Shown: piece by piece, positions 1 to 7,202 of the stretch
Layout of the letters: the number at the start of each line of letters is the position of its first letter
How positions within the stretch are numbered: position 1 is the first letter of the stretch
Assembly (NCBI GenBank): GCA_023228245.1
Contig: JALOBN010000004.1
Location: 38,360 to 102,359 of the forward strand
Length of the DNA stretch: 64,000 nucleotides
Source of the DNA: Candidatus Pacearchaeota archaeon
GTDB taxonomy: Archaea > Nanoarchaeota > Nanoarchaeia > Pacearchaeales > GW2011-AR1
Direction of reading: 5' to 3'
Made by a program: the position numbers and the translations under genes
Notes under the pieces: generated by a model
The model's input: the letters and a program-made list of their open reading frames with translations, nothing else
Told to the model about the DNA's origin: nothing
The model's database searches: none

Positions 1-853
1 CAGGAAGTTCTTTTGTTCTTATGTAACTTGTTGGAGTATCAAAATTATTCATTACTGAACGAACATATATTTTATCATTTGCATCAACTAATTTATTTAA
101 TGTGGTGGAAAATTTTCCTTCTGAGTCAGAAAGTGTTTCTCCCAATAAATCAGAATATGTTCCATCTGAATTTTTTGTATCGTATACTCTAATTGCACCA
201 ATTTTTCCCGTATCTGTTTCATTATCTTGTAAAATTCCAGAAATATCCACGTAATCTTTTGTAGGGTCTTCAGTAATATTTTTTACTTTTAATGTATAGT
301 TTTGCTTAACTGTTTCTTGATTATCTGACACATTAACAATTACAGAACAGTTTTTGTCCTCGTCGATATTTGGTGCTGTTCCTGAAATAAATCCGTCCTG
401 ATTAATAGAAAGCCACTCTGGTCCTGAGATGGAATAATTTAAATTATCCCCGTCTTTGTCGTTGGCTTTTACTAAATAAGAATACGATTTTCCTTCCTCG
501 ATTTCATAAATTGGAGAAGAAGTTATTGTTGGGGCATTATTTTCTTCTTCTGTGCTACTAACTGGACTCGAGCACCCCATAAATCCCAAACCTACAATCG
601 CCGCCAAAGTTGCGACAGCTCTTTTTGCTCCTTTTCCAAAACCATATTTTTTCTGCTCAGGATTTAATATATCTCCGTCGCTGTATCTGTTAAGTAAACT
701 TTCGTATTTTTCTCTGTCACTTTGTGCTTTAGAATAAATATCATTAACATCATTTTTATATCTGTTTTCTGTGTTATTCACCACGCTAACTAAATCTAAT
801 TTTTTTCCTTTCTCCTTTCCTATTTTGAATTTGTTATCTAATGTTTTTCCCAT
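1..853 (-). CDS. Ig-like surface lipoprotein, C-terminus beyond window
   Basis: Open minus-strand frame from ATG at 853 to the left edge (284 codons, no stop). It begins with about 75 charged residues, then a hydrophobic stretch (residues about 80-92) ending in a lipobox-like LGFMGC, so Cys94 may carry a lipid; such a long cytoplasmic lead before the lipobox is unusual, and this could instead be a plain signal anchor. Residues about 107-195 resemble a cadherin/He_PIG-type Ig domain (AND-DGD-L-YS, then WLSI and ISGTAP). The remainder looks like a second beta-sandwich or carboxypeptidase-regulatory-like module. Probably an extracellular adhesive or structural protein anchored in the membrane. 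No partner is evident; next upstream gene is rtcB, same strand but separated by its own promoter. Confidence 0.75.
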   Translation of the reverse strand, partial: MGKTLDNKFKIGKEKGKKLDLVSVVNNTENRYKNDVNDIYSKAQSDREKYESLLNRYSDGDILNPEQKKYGFGKGAKRAVATLAAIVGLGFMGCSSPVSSTEEENNAPTITSSPIYEIEEGKSYSYLVKANDKDGDNLNYSISGPEWLSINQDGFISGTAPNIDEDKNCSVIVNVSDNQETVKQNYTLKVKNITEDPTKDYVDISGILQDNETDTGKIGAIRVYDTKNSDGTYSDLLGETLSDSEGKFSTTLNKLVDANDKIYVRSVMNNFDTPTSYIRTKELP

Positions 854-873
854 AATAATACATAATTTCAAAC

Positions 874-883
874 TATTTAAATA
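874..883 (-). promoter_or_regulatory. TATA box of the Ig-like lipoprotein gene
   Basis: TATTTAAATA lies 21-30 nt upstream of the ATG at 853. With archaeal initiation about 25 nt downstream of the TATA box, the mRNA would be leaderless or nearly so. Confidence 0.6.
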
Positions 884-913
884 TTACGTTTTGTTACTAC
901 GCGATAGGGAAAA

Positions 914-2284
914 CTATCCTTTCACAACAATAAGCGGTTTCATTTTAGCAATCTTTTTAGAAATTCCTAAATCATCAACAACTTTCACAACGTCGTCGAT
1001 ATCCTTGTAAACTTCTGGAGCTTCTTCTGCAAGAGACTTCACACTTCCGACTTGAATTTCAATTCCTTTTTTATTAAGTTCTTTTTTTATTTCTTCTCCG
1101 CTAAGATTTTTCAAAGCAAAACTTCTCGAAGATATTCTTCCTGCTCCATGAACAGTTGAACTAAAAGTCATTTCTTCTGATTTTTTTGTTCCAACTAATA
1201 AATACGACGCTGTTCCCATGCTCCCCGGAATTATAACTGGTTGTTTATCAAACGCACGTGTCGCACCTTTTCTCATAATCAAAACTTTTTGTTTTTTCCC
1301 GTCGATAATATGCTCTTCAAACTTTGCAATATTATGACAGATATCATAAACAACATCGACTTTCACAGAAGGAAAAATAGTTTTCATTTCTTCACGAATC
1401 CAGTAAGTAATTAATTGTTTATTCGCGAAAGCGAAATTCGCAGCAGCACACATTGCTTGATAATATTCTTTTCCAAGTTTGCTTTTTATCGGTGCATTAA
1501 TTAATTCTCTGTCAGGCAAATTTTCAAAACCATATTCTTTTTCCATTGCTTGAATATAATCACTCGCGACTTGATGTCCCAATCCTCTCGAACCGCAGTG
1601 AATCATTATCATAACTTGATTTTTTTCTAAACCAAATTTTTCTGCAATTTTTTTATCAAAAATTTCATCAACATATTGAACTTCTAAAAAATGATTTCCT
1701 GCTCCCAAAGTTCCAATCTGTCCAATTCCTCTTTTGATTGCTCTTTCAGAAACTTTTGTAGAATCAGCGTCGGCAAGACAACCTTCTTCTTCCATATGTA
1801 AATAATCTTCTTTAACCCCCAAACCTCTTTCAACTAAATATTTTGCACCGCCTTCTAATAATTTATTTAATTCTTTTCTTGTGATGCTGAAAGGACTTCC
1901 TCTTCCAACTCCTGACGGAATTTTTTTGTAAAGGGCTTCACTGATTTTTTTCTTATTTTTAACGACTTCGTTTTTTGTTAAATTTGTTTTTAATAATCTT
2001 ACAGAACAATTAATGTCGTAACCAACTCCGCCCGGAGAAATTACTCCCTTATCTAAATCAAATGCTGCAACTCCGCCGATTGGAAATCCGTAGCCTTGAT
2101 GTGCGTCAGGAAGTGCGATTGCATATTTTAAAATTCCATTAAGGCAAGCGACATTTTTCATTTGTTCAAGAGTCTTATCTTTTTTTACTGCTTCCAAAAT
2201 TTTTTCAGAAGCAAAAACTCTTGCAGGAACATTCATATTTCCTTCCTTCTCAATTTCATAAATATTTTCAGAAATTTTTTTCAT
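914..2284 (-). CDS. rtcB: tRNA-splicing/RNA-repair ligase RtcB
   Basis: 456 aa. GTP- and Mn2+-dependent ligase joining 2',3'-cyclic phosphate and 5'-OH RNA ends, the ligation step after tRNA intron excision. Motifs seen: PDAHQGYGFPIGG (59-71), GGVGYDINC (85-93, metal-binding Cys93), GNHFLE (196-201), HCGSRGLGHQ (229-238), DICHN (His317), HGAGR (379-383, His379 is the expected guanylylated residue) and the C-terminal KPLIVVKG. Length is close to the intein-free family length; no intein. A TATA box 25 nt upstream supports the ATG at 2284 and a leaderless mRNA. Its activator archease is two genes upstream on the same strand, and an intron-containing tRNA lies at 42 kb. Identity is very secure. 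Confidence 0.98.
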   Translation of the reverse strand: MKKISENIYEIEKEGNMNVPARVFASEKILEAVKKDKTLEQMKNVACLNGILKYAIALPDAHQGYGFPIGGVAAFDLDKGVISPGGVGYDINCSVRLLKTNLTKNEVVKNKKKISEALYKKIPSGVGRGSPFSITRKELNKLLEGGAKYLVERGLGVKEDYLHMEEEGCLADADSTKVSERAIKRGIGQIGTLGAGNHFLEVQYVDEIFDKKIAEKFGLEKNQVMIMIHCGSRGLGHQVASDYIQAMEKEYGFENLPDRELINAPIKSKLGKEYYQAMCAAANFAFANKQLITYWIREEMKTIFPSVKVDVVYDICHNIAKFEEHIIDGKKQKVLIMRKGATRAFDKQPVIIPGSMGTASYLLVGTKKSEEMTFSSTVHGAGRISSRSFALKNLSGEEIKKELNKKGIEIQVGSVKSLAEEAPEVYKDIDDVVKVVDDLGISKKIAKMKPLIVVKG

Positions 2285-2303
2285 AAGAATTTACCGAATG
2301 TAA

Positions 2304-2313
2304 GTTTATATTT
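2304..2313 (-). promoter_or_regulatory. TATA box of rtcB
   Basis: AAATATAAAC on the minus strand sits about 20-30 nt upstream of the rtcB ATG, predicting a leaderless transcript separate from the upstream mgtC-like gene. Confidence 0.6.
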
Positions 2314-2329
2314 TTTCCGAATTCAACTT

Positions 2330-2380
2330 TTTCCTGAAGTTGGGTTGCAGGATTCGTAAAAACCCGCAGGTGGTTTTCAC
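2330..2380 (-). repeat. Dispersed hairpin repeat, copy A
   Basis: Read on the minus strand it starts at the stop of the MgtC-like gene. A 9-bp stem (GTGAAAACC / GGTTTTTAC, one G-U pair) encloses the 7-nt loop ACCTGCG and is followed by TCCTGCAACCC. It shares about 40 nt with copies at 3075-3203 and 9351-9400, all in the same orientation. The stem differs from copy B by a compensatory A-T/G-C change (AAAACC/GGTTTT against AGAACC/GGTTCT). Confidence 0.6.
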
Positions 2381-3003
2381 TATTCGATTTTAAAAGAATC
2401 AACCCATTTTTCTTTCATAAGAGCGTCGTTAAGTTTGCTCACATAATTCCTCGGTGCTGTAACTAAATAAGTCATTTCACTTCTGTTTTTTTCTTTGTGA
2501 GTTTCAATATTAATTAATCTCCATTTGTAGTCTCCAAAAATTTTCAAAATTGTTTCTTTATGTTCTAAGATTCTGTTAGTATTAATTACAACTTTTCTCT
2601 GTGAAGAACCAATCCCTTTTTTTTCAAATTCCACGTCGATAAATATTACAAACCAGATTATTGCATACGTTACTGCTCCTGCAAAATATTGTCCGAGTCC
2701 GATTACAATTCCTAAAATTGAAAATACCCAAATACTCGCAGCAGTTGTAAATCCGAAAATTTTATCAGAAGTTTTTATTAAAGCTCCTGCTCCGAGAAAA
2801 CCTATACCTGTAATTAATCCTCCGACAATTATAAACGGGGTTTCAGGTGCAAGCGATTCAGAAATTACAGTTAGCACGCATGAACCAACGCTGACGAAAA
2901 TAAATGTTCCGAATCCTACAGGTTTTTGTGAAAGTTGTCGCTGAATTCCGAATAATAAAGACATAGCAGAAACAATTAGCAATCTCAAAAGAATAACTTC
3001 CAT
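2380..3003 (-). CDS. MgtC/SapB-family membrane protein
   Basis: 207 aa. Four to five hydrophobic helices occupy residues 1-125, with the family hallmark GIGFLGAGALIK followed by TTAASIWV. The last 70 residues are a soluble ACT-like tail, as in full-length MgtC homologues. Bacterial MgtC proteins modulate Mg2+ homeostasis or the F-ATPase during Mg2+ limitation; in archaea the role is unknown, so function here is only a family assignment. The gene lies between archease and rtcB on the same strand, with 34 nt to archease and a repeat copy immediately after its stop, so it may be co-transcribed with archease. No signal peptide separate from the first helix. Confidence 0.88.
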   Translation of the reverse strand: MEVILLRLLIVSAMSLLFGIQRQLSQKPVGFGTFIFVSVGSCVLTVISESLAPETPFIIVGGLITGIGFLGAGALIKTSDKIFGFTTAASIWVFSILGIVIGLGQYFAGAVTYAIIWFVIFIDVEFEKKGIGSSQRKVVINTNRILEHKETILKIFGDYKWRLINIETHKEKNRSEMTYLVTAPRNYVSKLNDALMKEKWVDSFKIE

Positions 3004-3037
3004 AATCTTATCGAGAGTTTTAAGATTATAAATTTAT

Positions 3038-3562
3038 CTAGACGTCAATTACAACTTGTGCAATCCATTTTTTATTCTCTCTAAAAGAACTTCGACGACT
3101 TCCTGTCGTCGGGTGAGCGTTTGCAATAATGCCGGAAAATTTTGTTTGCAATTGTTGCGGACGCGAAGTGCAGGAACTGTGAAGAACCCGCTGGTGGTTC
3201 TCAACAAACATATCATTATAAGTAACTGCTTTAACTTTATTTGTGAATCTATAATTTGCAGTTTTATCTCCGAAAATTTCTGCAGTTAATTTCATATTTT
3301 TTATTTCTAAATTTTCAATTTTGCTTATCAGGAAATTTTCCCCGTCTAAAAGATAAATTATCTCTTCAAGAAATTTATACAAAAGGGATTCAAAATCTTT
3401 CCCAGAAATTTTTATTTTTTTCTTGTAATCTGATTTAACTTTTATTTTTCCGCAGATTGATTCTTTCAAAGCCAAAGCAGAATTTTCAAAAACTTCTTCG
3501 ACGTTTTTTCCAAATGCCTGAAATTTAACATCTGCTGTATGTTTCAAAAATTTAAATTTCAT
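3038..3562 (-). CDS. Archease, RtcB cofactor, with in-frame insertion
   Basis: 174 aa. Archease speeds guanylylation and multiple turnover of RtcB. The N-terminus (FKFLKHTADVKFQAFG), the core LLYKFLEEIIYLLD and the C-terminal KWIAQVVIDV are canonical, including the conserved Asp residues of the metal site. Between KAVTYNDMFVE and NKKWIAQVV sits about 41 extra residues, Arg/Ser/Gln rich and unlike the family. Removing 123 nt between two GAGAA direct repeats restores an uninterrupted archease of 133 aa. The start of the extra DNA matches a repeat found twice more nearby. Whether the insert is translated, removed or inactivating is unknown. A TATA-like element precedes the ATG at 3562. Family assignment is secure; functionality is not. 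Confidence 0.9.
   Translation of the reverse strand: MKFKFLKHTADVKFQAFGKNVEEVFENSALALKESICGKIKVKSDYKKKIKISGKDFESLLYKFLEEIIYLLDGENFLISKIENLEIKNMKLTAEIFGDKTANYRFTNKVKAVTYNDMFVENHQRVLHSSCTSRPQQLQTKFSGIIANAHPTTGSRRSSFRENKKWIAQVVIDV
3075..3197 (-). repeat. 123-bp insert in archease (repeat copy B)
   Basis: The segment is bounded by GAGAA on both sides (3198-3202 and 3075-3079), like a 5-bp target duplication, and its length is a multiple of three. Its 5' part repeats copies A and C (ACCACCAGCGGGTTCTTC, then TCCTGCA). It also holds a perfect 7-bp hairpin CGACGAC-AGGAA-GTCGTCG and two copies of TTGCAAAC. It has no stop in the archease frame. Confidence 0.65.
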
Positions 3563-3564
3563 TT

Positions 3565-4023
3565 TTACTTAGTCCAACAAAATAAATTTAATCTTCTGTA
3601 AACTTCTCCCTCTCCTAGCGTTGCTGTAATTGTTACAAAATGTGAATAAATATCTTTTTCTATTACTTCGTCAAAACTGCAAACTTCTGTCGTCGTACAT
3701 ATTTTTCCAGTACATTCAAGATAACTAGGAGTTCTTTCAATTATTTTATTTTTTAAATTCGCTGGAAATCTAGAGTCATTCCAACCAATAGGTAATGGTT
3801 CTGCGGCAGATGCAATTTCTGTTCTCAAAGAATCATTTGTTTGTATTTCTCTCAAAATTGAAACCTGAATCTGATAAACTTCGTAAGAAAAATCTTCTGA
3901 GTCATTGTTTGAACTATTCAAAAATATAAGTAAAAAAACAGCGACGAGCATTACAGCAAAAAATGCTTCTAAAATTTCTATCCAACCTCTGTTGTTATGA
4001 AACATTTTCATATCATTTACCAT
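3565..4023 (-). CDS. Prepilin-like membrane protein
   Basis: 152 aa. Short basic N-terminus (HNNRG), then WIEILEAFFAVMLVAVFLLIFL as a single hydrophobic helix with Glu at the start, the layout of class III (type IV pilin) signal sequences; cleavage would follow Gly13. The extracellular part has three Cys (ECTGKICTTTEVCSF) likely to form disulfides, plus one near the C-terminus. It overlaps the upstream prepilin-like gene by 7 nt and ends 2 nt before archease, so it is the last gene of the pilus operon. Probably a minor pilin; no specific family recognised. Confidence 0.7.
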   Translation of the reverse strand: MVNDMKMFHNNRGWIEILEAFFAVMLVAVFLLIFLNSSNNDSEDFSYEVYQIQVSILREIQTNDSLRTEIASAAEPLPIGWNDSRFPANLKNKIIERTPSYLECTGKICTTTEVCSFDEVIEKDIYSHFVTITATLGEGEVYRRLNLFCWTK

Positions 4024-4760
4024 ACTTTTACATTTATAAAACCTGACAAAATATTCGCCTCGTCGTCAATATACTGAACAGGAATATCCTCTGCATAAAT
4101 ATTCTGCGTCGGTAAATCTCCAATTGCACTTACCTTTGTCCCGTTGCTTAAAGTAAATTCAAAACCAAATTCATTGCCTGGAGAAATTTTCAATCCTGTT
4201 TTTAATTCGTCATAATGCGTTCTGTAATACTCTATAAGAAAAAATATATTTTTTTCAAAAATATATTCTCCAGAGTTTAGAGAACCAATTTCATATCCTC
4301 CTCCAAATGGAATTACTGAACAAGATGAGATTATCTCTTCAGGGATTTTTTCAAATTCTGGTGAAGAATAAATTTTAAAAAATAAATCTGTTTTCATTGC
4401 ACGGTTTATTCTTAAATTATTAAAATCCGTCGCTGGGTCGTAATTTGTTGGTTGTTCTGTCTGAGCGCTATTTTTTACAATTACATTTGGAGAAATCTCT
4501 GCATAATAAAGAATCCCTTCAAGCGTGATGCAATTTGTTGTTGGATTCGCTGATGCAGGGATGCTGACACTTAGTGTAGTAAAATCCGAGGACATATTAT
4601 CTATCAAGGATAACCCTATTTCATTTAGCAAGGTTTTCTTGCTTTCAGAAGTGTTAATATTCGGGCTGATAAGTGTGTAAACGAAAACTGTAAAAGTTAT
4701 AAAAATTACAAAAGATAAAATCATTCCAACATGTGAACCTTTTTTGTTTCTATTTTCCAT
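4017..4760 (-). CDS. Prepilin-like membrane protein
   Basis: 247 aa. N-terminus MENRNKKG is followed by the hydrophobic helix SHVGMILSFVIFITFTVFVY, consistent with prepilin processing after Gly8 although a Glu at +5 is missing. The rest is a predicted extracellular beta-rich domain with two Cys and no recognised family. Overlaps the next gene by 7 nt. A strong hairpin separates it from the T2SF gene upstream, so its expression may be set apart from the ATPase/platform genes. Likely a minor pilin or pilus-associated protein. Confidence 0.68.
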   Translation of the reverse strand: MENRNKKGSHVGMILSFVIFITFTVFVYTLISPNINTSESKKTLLNEIGLSLIDNMSSDFTTLSVSIPASANPTTNCITLEGILYYAEISPNVIVKNSAQTEQPTNYDPATDFNNLRINRAMKTDLFFKIYSSPEFEKIPEEIISSCSVIPFGGGYEIGSLNSGEYIFEKNIFFLIEYYRTHYDELKTGLKISPGNEFGFEFTLSNGTKVSAIGDLPTQNIYAEDIPVQYIDDEANILSGFINVKVW

Positions 4761-4778
4761 TTTCTTTTACATTGTAGC

Positions 4779-4799
4779 TTTTCTTTTATGAAAAGAAAA
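4779..4799 (-). terminator. Intra-operon hairpin, T-rich stem
   Basis: TTTTCTTTT and AAAAGAAAA form a perfect 9-bp stem around ATG, placed between the stop of the T2SF gene (4805) and the start of the prepilin-like gene (4760). It could attenuate or terminate transcription, or protect mRNA ends. Confidence 0.45.
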
Positions 4800-4804
4800 A
4801 CCCA

Positions 4805-5641
4805 TTATCCTAACAATACATTTGTAATCGTCGATACAAGGAACGCTAATGCAACTAATGCAAATGAATGTTTTATTCCAGGCTTCAGACTTCCTTCAGA
4901 AAGTTTTCCTATAGTCAAACCACTAAAAAGTCCCTGTATTATTAATAAATATAAGAATGCTTGAGATACATCTAACGCAGTTGTATCGCTACTAGACGTT
5001 GTAATCCCCGTGGTACTAATTGTTCCGACGCTGGCGATTCCAGAAATCATAGGGATTATGTAAAACTGCATTACCATTACAATAATTAAAAATACAAAGA
5101 AAATAATATAACCTTGAACAACCAGCGTAGATACTGCCGCTTTTCTTTCCTTTTTTAATTTGTCCGCCATATTTACTGCCTTTGCAACGGATTCCAAGAT
5201 CTCACCGATTGTTCCACCTGATTTTTCAGCTTGCCCAATTAAAGTTATTGTTCTTGTTACTGTTTCGTTATTAACATCTTTCGCAAAAATTTCTAAAGCT
5301 TCTCTTAATGGAATTCCCATCGCGATTTGATTTCCAAGTTTCTCAATATTCTTGCTCAAAACTCCGAATGGTTTTTTCTTCATATTAATTATACTCTTGC
5401 TTATCGGTGTTCCTGTTCTTACACTTTCAACAAGATTTCGCGTGAACTCCAAAAATAATTCTTCTTTCTCTGTGCTTTCTTTTGTTTGTTGTATTGATGT
5501 CATAACAAACGGAACAGCTGCAATCATAATCCCAAACCAGAGAATAAAAAAGAAAAATTGTGTGTTCATAAAAAATAATGAGATAAGTAAAATAACTCCC
5601 CCAATAATTATTCCAATCCAGTGAATTTTTTTCAGTTCCAT
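4805..5641 (-). CDS. Type II/IV secretion F-domain platform protein (TadC/FlaJ-like)
   Basis: 278 aa. Two N-terminal membrane helices (about 8-47), a cytoplasmic T2SF domain (about 55-165, with GTPISKSI, LREALEIFAKDV and ETVTRTITLIGQAEKSGGTIGEIL), a helix near 170-195, and C-terminal helices. T2SF proteins form the inner-membrane platform that the secretion ATPase turns during pilus or archaellum assembly. It directly abuts a second, longer T2SF gene upstream (start and stop share one base), as TadB/TadC do in Tad systems. Membrane location and role are well supported; the exact pilus type is not. Confidence 0.88.
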   Translation of the reverse strand: MELKKIHWIGIIIGGVILLISLFFMNTQFFFFILWFGIMIAAVPFVMTSIQQTKESTEKEELFLEFTRNLVESVRTGTPISKSIINMKKKPFGVLSKNIEKLGNQIAMGIPLREALEIFAKDVNNETVTRTITLIGQAEKSGGTIGEILESVAKAVNMADKLKKERKAAVSTLVVQGYIIFFVFLIIVMVMQFYIIPMISGIASVGTISTTGITTSSSDTTALDVSQAFLYLLIIQGLFSGLTIGKLSEGSLKPGIKHSFALVALAFLVSTITNVLLG

Positions 5642-6945
5642 TATTTATTTCCCCCTGCTGGCTGTTTTATTTGAAGGAATACTAAAAATAATATATTTAT
5701 CATAGAAACTCCGCCGACAACAAGGAACGTCAGCGTAGATGTACTAAGCGAGACACCAAGTCCGCTGATTTTCATCATCATTAAAAGCAACATCAAAATC
5801 ATCGGTGCAGCAATAACTACGCTGATGTAAATATCCATAAAAGTTTCTGCTGACTTAGTTTGTTTTTCTCTATCAAGACGATATTCAAATAATAATGTCT
5901 GCGCTCTTTTATCGAAAAAATCATACAAATCTCCCCCAGAAGTTATCGTAGTCGCGAGCCCATTAAATAAATCAGCAAGTTTCTGGCTCGGGGAATTAAC
6001 TGCAGAATCTTTCAGTGCAGTTACTAAATCATATCCGTAAACATTTATTTCATTAAGTAATTTATTAAATTCTTTTTCAAGACGAGGATATTCTCCGGTC
6101 ATCGCAACAATTTTAAAAATTTTAGTTGGTTCAATGTGCGAGCCCGAAATAGCCGCCATATGTATCGTCGCAAAAGGAAGTTCATTATTCAATTTATCTT
6201 CAAGAGATTTCCTTTCCAGCGATGGATAAAAATACAAAAATAAAAGAGTTAGGGCTGGGATTATAATCAAAATCCAAAATACTTTCAAAAATCTAAGGAA
6301 AAAATTCTCTGCCATTAAACTTATCGCTCCGCTCGCTTCCAAGTCAAAAAATAAGAAAAATAAGAAAAATAAGAGAGAAACACTGAATGAAATTATCATG
6401 GTCAAAATAAGAATTGAAAGATAACTTACAGGGGTGTAACCCAAATTAGATTTTATAAGGTCTTTTTCTAAAGTAACAAATTTTTTTTGCTTGATGCTTT
6501 CACGAACTTTTACTGAAAATAATCTATTCGCGAATCTTATATAACTGCTTGGCTTAATCTCCTTGGAACTCTTTGTGCTCTTTTCTTTTTTCTTCAATCT
6601 TTTCAAAACTTCTTTATCTAATTCAGTCATTTTTTCTTTCTTTACTTTTCTAAGAGAATTTCTTCGTGAAATGGTTCTATCTGAACTTGGAGTTTCAATC
6701 ATTAAAGTTTCTGTTTTTGGCGTGGCTGTCAATGATTTTTCCAAGCTTAAACTTTCCAAAGAACTCAAAAGATTATTATTTGCTTCTCTCAAAGAATTTT
6801 TCAAAATTTCAACTTGTTGCATAATCATTTTTTTCTCTTCATCGTCGGAGTTTTTCAAAACAGTCGTAAGTGAATTAATTTCTTTTGCAATCTTTTTCTC
6901 TCTAGCAATCATTTCGCTGATTTTTCCAATATCTTCGCTGTTCAT
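5641..6945 (-). CDS. Type II/IV secretion F-domain protein with N-terminal coiled coil
   Basis: 434 aa. Residues about 5-75 are a charged coiled coil, followed by a Lys-rich linker, two membrane helices (about 175-240), a T2SF domain (about 255-375, FATIHMAAISGSHIEPTKIF, TSGGDLYDFF) and two C-terminal helices. This is the second platform subunit of the pilus machine; the coiled coil is an addition to the usual T2SF layout and may bind the ATPase or the small helical protein encoded just upstream. Overlaps that gene by 4 nt (ATGA) and meets the shorter T2SF gene end-to-end, so the set is translationally coupled. Confidence 0.86.
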   Translation of the reverse strand: MNSEDIGKISEMIAREKKIAKEINSLTTVLKNSDDEEKKMIMQQVEILKNSLREANNNLLSSLESLSLEKSLTATPKTETLMIETPSSDRTISRRNSLRKVKKEKMTELDKEVLKRLKKKEKSTKSSKEIKPSSYIRFANRLFSVKVRESIKQKKFVTLEKDLIKSNLGYTPVSYLSILILTMIISFSVSLLFFLFFLFFDLEASGAISLMAENFFLRFLKVFWILIIIPALTLLFLYFYPSLERKSLEDKLNNELPFATIHMAAISGSHIEPTKIFKIVAMTGEYPRLEKEFNKLLNEINVYGYDLVTALKDSAVNSPSQKLADLFNGLATTITSGGDLYDFFDKRAQTLLFEYRLDREKQTKSAETFMDIYISVVIAAPMILMLLLMMMKISGLGVSLSTSTLTFLVVGGVSMINILFLVFLQIKQPAGGNK

Positions 6946-7202
6946 TTTATTATATCTGAAATCTCTTTTTGAATTTTCAGCATTATTTTTTTCGATTTGT
7001 TAAAATTTTCAGAATCCTGTTTTTCGTAATATTTTCCAAGTTTTTCATTTGCTTCTTCCAATGAATTAACAAGTTGATTCAAGAATACACTTTCCTCTTT
7101 TTTCACTTTCCCCTCCAAGTGAAAATTGTAAATTTTAAATTTACTCTTTTCATAAGGAAAAAAAGCTTTTTGTGTTATTAAATATTTTGAATTAATATTC
7201 AA
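6942..7202 (-). CDS. Small helical protein between ATPase and T2SF genes
   Basis: 86 aa, family not recognised. The second half (residues about 35-86) is strongly helical and charged with a coiled-coil pattern; no membrane segment. The frame opens with TTG at 7202 inside the last codons of the ATPase gene, and no ATG is available before the helical part, so the start is uncertain. Both ends overlap neighbours, which argues that it is a real, co-translated gene. By position it is probably an accessory subunit of the pilus ATPase/platform complex; that is inference. Confidence 0.6.
   Translation of the reverse strand: MNINSKYLITQKAFFPYEKSKFKIYNFHLEGKVKKEESVFLNQLVNSLEEANEKLGKYYEKQDSENFNKSKKIMLKIQKEISDIIK

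Noticed and set aside
914..2284. Intein in RtcB
   Set aside because: Family members often carry one, but all motifs are contiguous and the length matches the intein-free protein.
6563..7003. Plus-strand open frame opposite the longer T2SF gene
   Set aside because: Antisense shadow of a Lys/Glu-rich coiled coil; no promoter.
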